Shown piece by piece: positions 43,562 through 51,656 of a stretch of 64,000 bases of DNA. The notes below the pieces were generated by a model. That model saw only the letters and a program-made list of their open reading frames with translations, did no database searches and was not told where the DNA came from. Numbering within the stretch: the first letter of the stretch is position 1; the number at the start of each line of letters is the position of its first letter. The translations under genes were made by a program, and so were the position numbers. Origin of the DNA: an uncultured Eggerthellaceae bacterium (GTDB taxonomy: Bacteria > Actinomycetota > Coriobacteriia > Coriobacteriales > Eggerthellaceae); NCBI GenBank assembly GCA_947566075.1, contig CANOIM010000002.1, forward strand, positions 1-64,000. The letters run 5' to 3'.

Positions 43562-45613
43562 ATGGGCGGACGGAGGTCTCGCGGGCGTCGCGGTCCCACC
43601 AGGGGCAAGCCGCGCATCTTGGCCCGCGGCATCATAGAGATCAATCCTCAAGGCTACGGCTTCGTCAAGACGGCCCAAGGGGAGTATTTCATCCCGAAGA
43701 GGAAGACCGGTGGCGCCTTCCCGGGCGATACCGTTGAGATAGCTGAGACCAAGCGCGAGGCATCCCGGGGGCATCGGGAGAAACGGGAAGAGCAGCGGCG
43801 CGGCAAGAAGCAAGAGGCCCGAGTCGTGAATGTGGTGGAGCGGGCCCATGACAGCATCATCGGCCGCTACGAGGTGGCTGAGCCCTTCGGCATCGTGGTC
43901 CCCCTGGATCCGCGGATCGGCCATGACATCTTCACTCAGCGCTCTGCGGCCCCGGATATCCCTGTGGGGAGCATCGTGCGCGCGGCCATCACAGAATACC
44001 CCACTCGGACCACGGCTGCCTGCGGCGTGGTGAAAGAGGTCATCGGTAGTGCGGATGACCCGGATCTGCTGATAGAGCAGGTCATCGCTCGCCATAGGCT
44101 CAAGGAGGGCTTCTCTTCTACCACCCTTGCTGAGGCTGAGGCGTGTACGGTGGATGTGGCAGCTGCCCTGGCCGAGGGCTATGAGGATATCCGGGAGCGG
44201 TTCGTCTTCACTATAGATCCGGCCGATGCCCGGGATTTCGACGATGCGCTTTCCGTGGAAGCAGTGGAGCCAGGTCCGGGCGTGTCGGGCAAGGCTGTCT
44301 GGCGGCTCGGGGTGCACATAGCTGATGTGTCCCGGTACGTGGAAGAGGGTTCTGCCCTTGACCTGGAGGCCCGGGAGCGCACCTGCAGCGTGTACCTGCC
44401 GGACAGGGTCTTGCCCATGCTGCCCGAGAAGCTCTCCAATGAGGTCTGTTCCCTCAAGCCGGGAGAGGACCGGCTGTGCATGACCGTGGATATCTTCTTG
44501 GATTCGGGGTTAGAGCCCGTGGGAGTGGATATCTATCCCGCCATCATGCGCTCCCGCCTGCGCCTTGATTATGACCGTGCCCTGGATATCCTGGAAGGGT
44601 GCGGATCGGTGCCAGGCGTGGGTGAGGAGGAGCTGTCAGAGGTGTGCTCCCGCCTCCAGAGGGCGGACGAGATAGCCCAAGCGCGCCAGCGTGCGCGTGA
44701 GCGGGACGGAGGCCTTGAGTTCCGCACGAAGGAAGCGAAGGTGCGCCTGGATGAGTCAGGAGAGCCCGTGGCCATCGAGGTGCGTCAGAAGACCCGTTCC
44801 ACGGCGCTCATAGAAGAGGCTATGATCTTCGCCAACGAGGCCGTGGCCCTTTACTTGGAAGAGCGCGGCTACCCCTGTCCCTTCCGCAGCCATGAGCCAC
44901 CTGCGGCAGACAGCATCGCCGCCCTCCTACCCGTGCTCCAGGAATCCAAGTGGTTCACTCGAGAGATGGGGCGTAAGCTGGCCGTGGCAGACCCCTATGC
45001 CATCCAAGAGGTGCTCACTGCCGTGGAGGGCCGCCGGGAGGAGGCGCTCGTATCCACCCTGCTCTTGCGTTGCATGGCGCGGGCTCGCTATAGCTTGGAG
45101 AACCTGGGCCATTATGGCCTGGGCCTTGATTCCTACTGCCATTTCACCAGCCCGATCCGGCGCTATCCGGACCTCTTGGTCCATCGGTTGCTGAAGCTGG
45201 CCTTCGCCAAAGACCAAAGGAGCGCTGCTCAGAAGAAGGACATGCTGCGCACCGCTTGCGAGAAGTGCTCGGAAGGGGAGCGGGTTGCGGAAGCGGCTTC
45301 CCTGGAAGCAACCCGGGCGCTCATGTGCCTCTACATGGAGCAGTTCGTAGGGGCTGCTTTCCCGGCTACCATCTCGGGGGTGGCCAGCTATGGGCTCTAC
45401 GTGCAGCTAGAGAATTGTGCCGAAGGGCTTCTGCCCGTACGGGGGCTAGGGGATGAGCATTTCGCCTTCGATCCGGTGCGCCTCACCCTCACGGGCAGCA
45501 GCTCAGGGGAGGTCTTCCGGCTGGGAGATGCCATATCCGTTCGCCTTGTAGAAGCCGACGGCCAACTCTCTCGCCTCACTTTTGGTTACGCGGCCGCTGC
45601 GCGGATCACGTAA
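43562..45613 (+). CDS. rnr: Ribonuclease R
   Basis: 683 aa. Basic N-terminus (GRRSRGRRGPTRGKPR), cold-shock domains with GYGFVKTAQGEYFIP, the RNB catalytic domain with the Asp cluster TIDPADARDFDDALSV, and a C-terminal S1 domain. 3'-5' exonuclease able to degrade structured RNA. Follows ctpA after 4 bp. Convergent with the next gene. Confidence 0.95.
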   Translation: MGGRRSRGRRGPTRGKPRILARGIIEINPQGYGFVKTAQGEYFIPKRKTGGAFPGDTVEIAETKREASRGHREKREEQRRGKKQEARVVNVVERAHDSIIGRYEVAEPFGIVVPLDPRIGHDIFTQRSAAPDIPVGSIVRAAITEYPTRTTAACGVVKEVIGSADDPDLLIEQVIARHRLKEGFSSTTLAEAEACTVDVAAALAEGYEDIRERFVFTIDPADARDFDDALSVEAVEPGPGVSGKAVWRLGVHIADVSRYVEEGSALDLEARERTCSVYLPDRVLPMLPEKLSNEVCSLKPGEDRLCMTVDIFLDSGLEPVGVDIYPAIMRSRLRLDYDRALDILEGCGSVPGVGEEELSEVCSRLQRADEIAQARQRARERDGGLEFRTKEAKVRLDESGEPVAIEVRQKTRSTALIEEAMIFANEAVALYLEERGYPCPFRSHEPPAADSIAALLPVLQESKWFTREMGRKLAVADPYAIQEVLTAVEGRREEALVSTLLLRCMARARYSLENLGHYGLGLDSYCHFTSPIRRYPDLLVHRLLKLAFAKDQRSAAQKKDMLRTACEKCSEGERVAEAASLEATRALMCLYMEQFVGAAFPATISGVASYGLYVQLENCAEGLLPVRGLGDEHFAFDPVRLTLTGSSSGEVFRLGDAISVRLVEADGQLSRLTFGYAAAARIT

Positions 45614-45655
45614 CTGATAAGCGCTGCAGTTTCTTCTGACACACGATCTTCTCCC

Positions 45656-46024
45656 TTATCGCATCTGTGCTTGGACCTTGGGCGGCAGGTCGTCGTACTG
45701 GACTTCGCTCCAACCAACGACGCCTCTGATGGGTTCGGCTTCCAGTTTGAGGTACGCCCCTTCGCGAAGCTCACGATCGGTCCCGAAGGCGATCTCCCTC
45801 TCATCCCCGCTTTCATTGTAGGCGGGAAGCCTATATTCGATCTTCATGCCCCCTGTTGGGTCTATGACGCCGCCCTTTGACTCAAGCTGAGAGGTCTTGC
45901 TGTTGTCCACCTGCGTGAAGTATTCGCCATTCACATTGCCAACCAATACCCACCAACCCAAGCTGGCGATCAGCAAGAAGAACGCCAAAGCTGCTCCGAT
46001 GATCGCCCCTGTCCTCTTGCTCAT
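45656..46024 (-). CDS. YxeA family (DUF1093) secreted protein
   Basis: 122 aa. Starts MSKRTGAIIG with an N-terminal TM/signal anchor (about 6-28), then a small OB-like domain: YFTQVDN, KIEYRLPAYNESG and EAEPIRGVVGWSEV. Minus-strand SD AAGGAGG precedes the ATG at 46024. Role unknown; such proteins usually associate with transporters. Confidence 0.85.
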   Translation of the reverse strand: MSKRTGAIIGAALAFFLLIASLGWWVLVGNVNGEYFTQVDNSKTSQLESKGGVIDPTGGMKIEYRLPAYNESGDEREIAFGTDRELREGAYLKLEAEPIRGVVGWSEVQYDDLPPKVQAQMR

Positions 46025-46134
46025 AGGTCCTCCTTCGAACGTTTGCCCTTCATTGCCTTCGGGCAACCATCCTAGGATCGCGTTTGCATTGGAACCATCG
46101 ATTCGGCTTACATCCGCCTTACATCTGAGTAAGA

Positions 46135-46252
46135 GATGATGAGGACAAAGGGGACGTAGGCTATCGTCCTGTTTTCCAATAGCGGCAACTGAGTTGGCAG
46201 GCCTTTTTGGGAAAACAGGACGATAGCCTACGTCCCCGTTGTCCTCATCATC
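46135..46252. repeat. 43-bp inverted repeat pair of the GGGGACGTAGGCTAT family
   Basis: Arms 46135-46177 and 46210-46252 are inverse copies at 42 of 43 positions with a 32-bp spacer. The core GGGGACGTAGGCTAT and flanking GGACAAC recur at 51272-51291 and 51467-51486, and a short form at 55493-55501. It looks like a REP-type mobile palindrome. Its right arm ends exactly where the next -35 (TTGACA) begins. Confidence 0.85.
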
Positions 46253-46283
46253 TTGACAGCTATCACTCCATTGCACTAAAGTA
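46253..46283 (+). promoter_or_regulatory. Probable promoter of the T-box transcript
   Basis: TTGACA (46253-46258) and TAAAGT (46278-46283), spacer 19. The spacing is longer than ideal, but the -35 is perfect. Confidence 0.45.
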
Positions 46284-46299
46284 GCCGCCAATCGAATAG

Positions 46300-46597
46300 C
46301 TTTAAACCGTTGAGGCGAAAGTCAAGCCAGAGGGGCACTTACAGAGAGCGGGCGCAGCTGAGATTCCCGCAGAACGCTGACTGGTAAATGGGTCGCCGAG
46401 GGAAAGGGGAAAGGCCGCGAAGCGCTCTTGCGCTGGTTGAAGGCCGAGTATCTGGACCGTGAGCCCGCGTTAGAGGCAGGAGGGGTGATGGCCCGTCCGT
46501 GAGAGGGTTCCTTCGGGAACCAAGCAAAGGTGGCACCGCAGGTGAGAAGCCTGTCCTTTGAGGTCTTATCCAAGACCACGGAGGACAGGCTTTTTTT
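46300..46597 (+). ncRNA. T-box riboswitch, specifier TGG (tryptophan)
   Basis: Stem I base GGCGA (46314-46318) pairs with TCGCC (46393-46397). The codon directly 5' of that strand, after one purine, is TGG (46389-46391); another TGG at 46382-46384 would read the same amino acid. The T-box core AAAGGTGGCACCGC lies at 46526-46539, with the antiterminator/hairpin GGTTCC-TTCG-GGAACC just before it. The terminator is at 46549-46597. Uncharged tRNA-Trp should favour antitermination, so the downstream transporter is induced by Trp shortage. Confidence 0.85.
46549..46597 (+). terminator. T-box regulated terminator
   Basis: GCCTGTCCT (46549-46557) pairs with AGGACAGGC (46582-46590), with an inner hairpin GGTCTT/AAGACC, followed by seven T. 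Mutually exclusive with the antiterminator that uses the T-box sequence. Confidence 0.85.
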
Positions 46598-46684
46598 ATT
46601 TGCCCTTGTTTCGCGGGGCGTCAGGGCGGCGGAGGCGTTCGAGAAAGACCACGGCCGGAATTCGGCTCGACGAAAGGAAGGATG

Positions 46685-47311
46685 ATGAAAGCAATGGGAA
46701 CGGAGAGGTGCGACCCTTTGGCAGGTCGTACGCCTCGCGTCATAACCGGAGGAGCGGTGGGGCTCGATGCTCGCAAAGCCGCACGGCGCGAAAAGGGGCG
46801 CGGGCTCACCATCCAAGACCTCATACTCATCGCAGTGCTCTTGGCGGCGGGGGCGGTGTTGAAGCTCACGGTGGCGAGCTTCCTCTCCTTTGCGGGCATG
46901 AAACCCAACTTCGTGATAGCCATGTACTGCTTGGCCATCATCCTGACGCGGCCGAAGGTGGGTCAGGCTCTGATCATCGGGCTGCTCGCGGGGTTGATGT
47001 GCCAGATCCCTTTGCTGAACGCCACGCCGTTGGTGAACATCCCCTCTGAGGCGTTGGGAGCATTGGCCTGTGGGCTGCTGATCAACCTGCCCTTGAGGGT
47101 GGGGAAGCTGGATCTTGGTCCCCTGGTCAGCACCTTCTTGTCAACGGTGGTGTCTGGTTACACCTTCGCTCTTCTGGTGGGCACTATGAACGGCTTGTCC
47201 CTGCCCGTCATCTTCGTCACCTACGCAGTGATGGTCTTCGGCACGGGGCTGTTCAACGCCATTTTGGTCCAGATCCTCACTCCCTTGCTCCGCAAGGTCC
47301 TGAAGCGCTAG
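46685..47311 (+). CDS. ECF transporter S component, TrpP-like (tryptophan)
   Basis: 208 aa, five to six TM helices after a hydrophilic N-terminus of about 40 residues. FAGMKPNFVIAMYCLAIIL resembles the GMKPDM region of Bacillus TrpP. Substrate-binding membrane subunit, predicted for tryptophan from this resemblance and from the Trp T-box upstream. SD AAAGGA; ATGs at 46682, 46685 and 46694 are possible starts. ATPases and EcfT follow. Confidence 0.82.
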   Translation: MKAMGTERCDPLAGRTPRVITGGAVGLDARKAARREKGRGLTIQDLILIAVLLAAGAVLKLTVASFLSFAGMKPNFVIAMYCLAIILTRPKVGQALIIGLLAGLMCQIPLLNATPLVNIPSEALGALACGLLINLPLRVGKLDLGPLVSTFLSTVVSGYTFALLVGTMNGLSLPVIFVTYAVMVFGTGLFNAILVQILTPLLRKVLKR

Positions 47312-47320
47312 GAGGCGGTC

Positions 47321-48160
47321 ATGATCGAATTGAATGAGTTCTGCTTCCGCTACCGCGAGAGCACCGAACCTGTGCTGTTGGATGTGACCTTGTCCATAGG
47401 TGCGGGGAGCTTCACCGGCATAACCGGCCCTGCGGGCTCTGGGAAATCCACGTTGACCTACGCCTTGAACGGCATCGTTCCCTATTGTTATCCAGGGGAC
47501 TTCTATGGAGAGGTGCTCATCGATGGGAATGATACCTGCGATACCAGTCTCACGGACCTGTCGCGCATGGTGGGTTCCGTTTGCCAGGATATCGATTCGC
47601 AGTTCGTGGCTTCGGTAGTAGAAGACGAGATGCTCTATGGTCTTGAGAACTTCGGTGTAGCCCATGATCTCATCGAAGCACGCATGACCGAGGCGCTTGA
47701 GGCCATGGGCATCGCTGATCTGCGCCATCGCCTCATCGCCAGCCTTTCCGGCGGACAGAAGCAAAAGGTGGCCATCGCCTCCATCCTGGCCCTCCGACCG
47801 AAGGTGCTGGTATTGGATGAGCCCACCGCAGAGCTGGATCCTGCTAGCTCACGGCAGGTGTTCAAGCTGCTGCAAGACCATGCTCGCAGCCACGGCACCA
47901 CGGTGGTGGTCGTAGAGCAGAAGATCGCGTTGCTGTCGGAGTTCGCTGATCAGGTGGTCATCGTGGATAAGGGGCGCATCCGCTTCGCTGGGCCTCCCTG
48001 GGAGGTCCTGTCCCATTCCGAAGAGCTGCTGCAGCTGGGAGTGAACTGCCCCCGGTCTACCACGCTGATGAACCGGCTGGCGCAAGCGGGGGTGTACCAG
48101 GGCTCTGTGTGCACTGATGTGGAGGAGGCGGCCAACGCCGTGCTGGAGGTGATTCTGTGA
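47321..48160 (+). CDS. ecfA1: ECF transporter ATPase EcfA1
   Basis: 279 aa. GPAGSGKST Walker A, Q-loop CQDIDSQF, LSGGQKQKVAIASIL signature, VLVLDEPTAELDP Walker B. SD AGGAGG. Its end overlaps the second ATPase by 4 bp. Confidence 0.92.
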   Translation: MIELNEFCFRYRESTEPVLLDVTLSIGAGSFTGITGPAGSGKSTLTYALNGIVPYCYPGDFYGEVLIDGNDTCDTSLTDLSRMVGSVCQDIDSQFVASVVEDEMLYGLENFGVAHDLIEARMTEALEAMGIADLRHRLIASLSGGQKQKVAIASILALRPKVLVLDEPTAELDPASSRQVFKLLQDHARSHGTTVVVVEQKIALLSEFADQVVIVDKGRIRFAGPPWEVLSHSEELLQLGVNCPRSTTLMNRLAQAGVYQGSVCTDVEEAANAVLEVIL

Positions 48161-48993
48161 TAGAGTTCCGCAATGTCCATGCATCCTATGATGAGAACAC
48201 GCCCATTCTCAGGGGAGTGGACCTCACCATCCAAGATGGCGAATTCGTGGCGTTCGTGGGCACCAATGGCGCCGGGAAATCCACGGCCATGCGCCTCATC
48301 AATGGGCTGCTCAAGCCAGACTCCGGCGAGGTGCTGATCGATGGGGTCCCAACCACGCGCTTGAAGACCAGCGCATTGGCTCGCCGGGTGGGCTTTCTGT
48401 TCCAGAGCCCTGATCGGCAGATCTGCTGCAGCACCGTCCGCGAAGAGCTGCTCTTCGGCTTCAAGGCCACTGACCGTTTGGATGGCGAAGCGGAGCGCCG
48501 TGTGGATGAGGTGATCGAACGCTTCGACTTCAAGGCAGATGCTGATCCCTTCTTGCTGAATCGTGGTACGCGCCAGCTATTGGCCTTGGCTTCCATCGTG
48601 GTGCTAGAGCCGCCTGTGGTGGTGCTTGACGAACCCACCACAGGTTTGGATTTTCGCGAATGCGTGAAGGTGATGGATATCATCTCTCGGCTGCACCAGG
48701 AGGGTGCCACCGTGGTCATGGTGTGCCATGACATGGAGGTGGTGGCGGATTTCGCGGAACGGGTCATCGTTATGAGCAGCGGCAAGGTGGTGGACGCAGG
48801 CCCCACGTTCTCTGTCTTGCGTCACCCCCGCGTTCTGGAAGAAGCAGACCTCGTGCCACCTCAGATAGTAGATCTGTCATTGGCGCTGCCCCTGATGATG
48901 CCGTCATTGGCAGGGACGCCTGTGGCTGCAGCCAATACGCTCAGTGAGATGCAGATGGCCATCGAGGCTCTTATCATGGAAGGAGTGAAATGA
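48157..48993 (+). CDS. ecfA2: ECF transporter ATPase EcfA2 with degenerate signature motif
   Basis: 278 aa. GTNGAGKST Walker A and VVVLDEPTTGLD Walker B are intact, but the ABC signature LSGGQ reads LNRGTRQ. This could make one of the two composite ATP sites less active. GTG start in a 4-bp overlap with ecfA1. Partner of EcfA1, EcfT and the S component. Confidence 0.9.
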   Translation: MIEFRNVHASYDENTPILRGVDLTIQDGEFVAFVGTNGAGKSTAMRLINGLLKPDSGEVLIDGVPTTRLKTSALARRVGFLFQSPDRQICCSTVREELLFGFKATDRLDGEAERRVDEVIERFDFKADADPFLLNRGTRQLLALASIVVLEPPVVVLDEPTTGLDFRECVKVMDIISRLHQEGATVVMVCHDMEVVADFAERVIVMSSGKVVDAGPTFSVLRHPRVLEEADLVPPQIVDLSLALPLMMPSLAGTPVAAANTLSEMQMAIEALIMEGVK

Positions 48994-49763
48994 TGAACGG
49001 GTTCCTTGAGTATATCCCTGGTGATACGCTGCTGCATCGCTTGAATCCTGTGGTCAAGGTGTTGTTCGCGGGGCTGTTCGCCATCGCCTGCTTCTGTACG
49101 GGCAATCCCGTGTTCTTGGCTGTCATGTTGGTCCTGGCCACGGGCCTAGCTGCCTCCTGCGGACTTCTCCGCCAGACGGCTGGGCTCATGAAGGCGGTGT
49201 TGGTATTCTCGCTCTTGCTGGCTGTGCTGCTGTTGTTCACAACCCCCACGGGCGTGCCGATCATCCAGCTTCCTTGGGGATACATCGGCACCGGATCCAT
49301 AATGGCGGCGGTCACCACCATCCTGCGCTTGGAAGCAGCAGCCATACCGCTGTTCCTCGTGTTCTATGTTACGAAGATGTCTGACCTATCCAACGGATTT
49401 GTGAAGGTGCTCCACGTTCCCTACCGTTATGCCTTCACATTCGCCTCCACCGTTCATTTCATCCCGGTGTTCATGAACGACATGCAAGCCATCATGGAAG
49501 CGCAGACCGCCCGTGGCGTTCAGTTCGACCAGGGTGGGTTCGTGAGGAAGGTGCGGCTCATGGCGCCGCTGTGCATACCGCTGCTGGTGAGCTCTGTGCG
49601 CAAGACCAACAGCGCCGCTATCGCCGCCGAGGTGCGCGGCTTCGATCTGCGCACGCGCGAGAGCGGCTTCAAGGAATACCCTTTGAGAGGTGCCGATTGG
49701 GCTGTCATCGGCCTGGGCATCCTCCTCTTGGCTGGTGCCATAGCTCTCAACTTCCTATCCTGA
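48990..49763 (+). CDS. ecfT: ECF transporter transmembrane protein EcfT
   Basis: 257 aa, five to six TM helices. Both coupling motifs Ala-Arg-Gly-type are visible: AQTARGVQFD and AAEVRGFDLR. Links the ATPases to the S component. ATGA overlap with EcfA2. Last gene of the T-box operon; no strong terminator seen after it. Confidence 0.92.
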   Translation: MMNGFLEYIPGDTLLHRLNPVVKVLFAGLFAIACFCTGNPVFLAVMLVLATGLAASCGLLRQTAGLMKAVLVFSLLLAVLLLFTTPTGVPIIQLPWGYIGTGSIMAAVTTILRLEAAAIPLFLVFYVTKMSDLSNGFVKVLHVPYRYAFTFASTVHFIPVFMNDMQAIMEAQTARGVQFDQGGFVRKVRLMAPLCIPLLVSSVRKTNSAAIAAEVRGFDLRTRESGFKEYPLRGADWAVIGLGILLLAGAIALNFLS

Positions 49764-49788
49764 AAAGCGCCGTGCCCCCCTGATGGCC

Positions 49789-49816
49789 TTGACAGATCCG
49801 AAATGCAATATATACT
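49789..49816 (+). promoter_or_regulatory. Strong sigma-70-type promoter of the XRE gene
   Basis: TTGACA (49789-49794), 16-bp spacer, TATACT (49811-49816). Confidence 0.7.
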
Positions 49817-49837
49817 TTGCAATGCAAGATATATCTT
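49817..49837. promoter_or_regulatory. Overlapping palindromes, likely XRE operator
   Basis: TTGCAATGCAA (49817-49827) and AAGATATATCTT (49826-49837) are both palindromic and begin directly after the -10, about where transcription starts. The likely ligand is the XRE protein 30 bp downstream. Confidence 0.5.
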
Positions 49838-49866
49838 ACATTGAGTGACCTATTGAAGGAACCAGT

Positions 49867-50073
49867 TTGGAAGATCGGAAGAACCTGCGCATGCAGCAGG
49901 CGCGGAAGGTTGCGGGGCTCTCTCAGCAGCAGCTTGCCGATGCGGTTGATGCCACCCGGCAAACCATCGGCCTCATTGAAGCGGGTAGGTATAACCCCAG
50001 TCTGCGCCTGTGCACTGCCATCTGCAAGACCTTAGGGAAGACCTTGGACGAGCTCTTCTGGGAGGAAGGATAG
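49867..50073 (+). CDS. XRE-family helix-turn-helix regulator
   Basis: 68 aa. A single Cro/CI-type HTH: NLRMQQARKVAGLSQQQLADAV, then ATRQTIGLIEAGRYNPSLRL and the typical TLDELFW end. TTG start at 49867 after AAGGA; no ATG in the right position. Three bases before a small membrane-protein gene, a common pairing. Confidence 0.9.
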   Translation: MEDRKNLRMQQARKVAGLSQQQLADAVDATRQTIGLIEAGRYNPSLRLCTAICKTLGKTLDELFWEEG

Positions 50074-50076
50074 ATC

Positions 50077-50652
50077 ATGAGACTCATCAGGAAATGGGAG
50101 CAGTACTTGGGCCCGAAAGACGAGCGCCTGGTTGCTGAATCCGCCCGGTACATGAAGATGAGCTACCACATCCTGCTCATCGGCATCCTGCTGTGCTTGT
50201 ACTATGCCATGATGGTGGATCAGGTGGCCTCTACCACTGACACAGCCATCTACACCGCAGTGGGGGAACGCATCTTCCCTGTCTGGCGCCTCATCGTCAT
50301 CGTAGTTCTCATTGCCTGTTTGGTCCCGCTTTCGCTCGAGATTCGTGCAGGGATATTCAGCGATCGGAGCCGCTACGCTTCGGTGGAACGCATCCCATGG
50401 GATTTCGTCACCCTCATCTCATTGGCGGCGGGCCTCACCATCGGCGTGCTCAGCGCAGGGATGCGGATGATCGCAGAGGTGCAGATCGTAGGGGTGGATC
50501 AGGTGACCTGGGCTGGAGACATAGCCATGGGCGTCGTCTTCTTCGTCATGGGGTTTGGCCTGTCCATGGTCTTCACGGCGGTGTTCTTCAAAGATGCCAT
50601 CAAGAACCGTCAGCGCCTGGATAGGGAATTGGAGCAGGAGCTTGAGGAATAG
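50077..50652 (+). CDS. Four-TM membrane protein paired with the XRE regulator
   Basis: 191 aa. Four hydrophobic segments (about 30-48, 70-88, 110-127, 148-168) and a charged C-terminus (RQRLDRELEQELEE). Such proteins often follow XRE genes; function unknown. SD GAGGAAGG. Confidence 0.78.
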   Translation: MRLIRKWEQYLGPKDERLVAESARYMKMSYHILLIGILLCLYYAMMVDQVASTTDTAIYTAVGERIFPVWRLIVIVVLIACLVPLSLEIRAGIFSDRSRYASVERIPWDFVTLISLAAGLTIGVLSAGMRMIAEVQIVGVDQVTWAGDIAMGVVFFVMGFGLSMVFTAVFFKDAIKNRQRLDRELEQELEE

Positions 50653-50694
50653 CTCTGCTATCCTGCAGTCACCAAGAGAAAGGCCAGATCCGTC

Positions 50695-51264
50695 ATGGGA
50701 ATACTGTTCATCAATGCATGTTTGCGGGGGGAAGAGTCACGTACGCATGAGCTTTGCCGCACCTATCTTGAGGACTTGCCAGATGTCACGGAGGTTGACC
50801 TGAGCCAGCTTCGCCTGCAGCCCTTCTACAAGGATGAGGTGGATCGGCGTGCCCAGCTGGAACTGGCGGGGGAATACGATGACCCCATCTTCAACTTGGC
50901 CAAGCAGTTCGCTGCAGCCGATGAGATCGTGATCGGCGCACCCTATTGGGACCTCTCTTTCCCGGCTGCGCTGAAGGTCTATATCGAGCACGTGAGCGTC
51001 ATGGATGTCACGTTCCATTACACCGAAGACTCTCTGTGTGAAGGGCTCTGCAAGGCGCGGCATATCACCTATCTCACCACCTGCGGCGGCAAGGTGGGCG
51101 GTGCGAATTTGGGGTATGAGTACCTCTGCGGCATCGCGCGGATGTTCGGCATTCCCGAAGTGCGCTTCGCCGCCGCCGAAGACCTAGACGTGGTAGGGGC
51201 TGATATCCAAGCCCATATGAACCGCGCGAAGGAACAGGTGCTGCGCCTCAAAGCCCAGCGGTAG
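50695..51264 (+). CDS. Flavodoxin-fold NAD(P)H-dependent FMN reductase (AzoR/acyl-carrier phosphodiesterase family)
   Basis: 189 aa. N-terminal FMN-binding loop ILFINACLRGEESRTHEL, then APYWDLSFPAALKVYIEH and TTCGG(K)VGG, matching AzoR-type quinone/azo reductases. Cytosolic. GTG/ATG choice: the ATG at 50695 follows an AGAAAGG SD. Electron acceptor unknown. Confidence 0.88.
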   Translation: MGILFINACLRGEESRTHELCRTYLEDLPDVTEVDLSQLRLQPFYKDEVDRRAQLELAGEYDDPIFNLAKQFAAADEIVIGAPYWDLSFPAALKVYIEHVSVMDVTFHYTEDSLCEGLCKARHITYLTTCGGKVGGANLGYEYLCGIARMFGIPEVRFAAAEDLDVVGADIQAHMNRAKEQVLRLKAQR

Positions 51265-51271
51265 CGCTAAC

Positions 51272-51486
51272 GGACAACGGGGACGTAGGCTATTATCCCG
51301 CCTCCGTTTGCGCCTTTGCGATGACGCTCTTCGACACGCCTATCAGGCGTTCGACCTGCCTCACCGAGAGCCCCGCTGCCTTGAGTGGCAAGGGCTTCAT
51401 CGCCCCTCCCATCGATCGATTGTCAAAACGGGGCGAGCATGCCATTCTGCCATCAGCGAGGACAACAGCCTACGTCCCCGTTGTCC
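51272..51486. repeat. Element with 20-bp perfect terminal inverted repeats
   Basis: GGACAACGGGGACGTAGGCT at 51272-51291 and its exact inverse at 51467-51486. The right end also holds a GGACAAC/GTTGTCC hairpin (51460-51486). The 175 bp between them hold a decayed RAYT fragment. The arms match the 46135-46252 repeat. Confidence 0.85.
51293..51436 (-). pseudogene. Remnant of a REP-associated tyrosine transposase (RAYT), C-terminal end
   Basis: The minus strand reads ...LKAAGLSVRQVERLIGVSKS, then VIAKAQTEAG and TAA at 51293-51295. This is the helix-turn-helix tail typical of TnpA-REP/RAYT proteins. No start or Y1 catalytic region (HUH motif) remains; about 45 codons are readable. The flanking palindromes support the assignment. 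Confidence 0.7.
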
Positions 51487-51489
51487 TAG

Positions 51490-51537
51490 GTCTTGACTTG
51501 AAGTCAGGTTCAGGTTTTATAACCTGATACTCAAGAC
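51490..51537. repeat. Nested hairpin before the first acetyltransferase
   Basis: Outer pair GTCTTGA (51490-51496)/TCAAGAC (51531-51537); inner pair CAGGTT/AACCTG (51511-51526) with loop TTAT. Could be a terminator-like or operator structure. Confidence 0.4.
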
Positions 51538-51548
51538 GTGGTGCCAAA

Positions 51549-51580
51549 GTGTGCCAAAGGGTCACACCTAATTGGCACAC
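51549..51580. repeat. REP-like inverted repeat with GGGTCANNCCTAAT core
   Basis: GTGTGCCAA (51549-51557) and TTGGCACAC (51572-51580). The loop contains GGGTCACACCTAA; with the next base, GGGTCANNCCTAAT is also present in the 52886-52932 repeat. Confidence 0.6.
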
Positions 51581-51656
51581 GCTTGGGGCCCATTGGGATC
51601 CGGCGATGCGGCGGTGACGTTTTCTCTTGAGTGAGCTACCCGAAAGGAGCAAGGCC

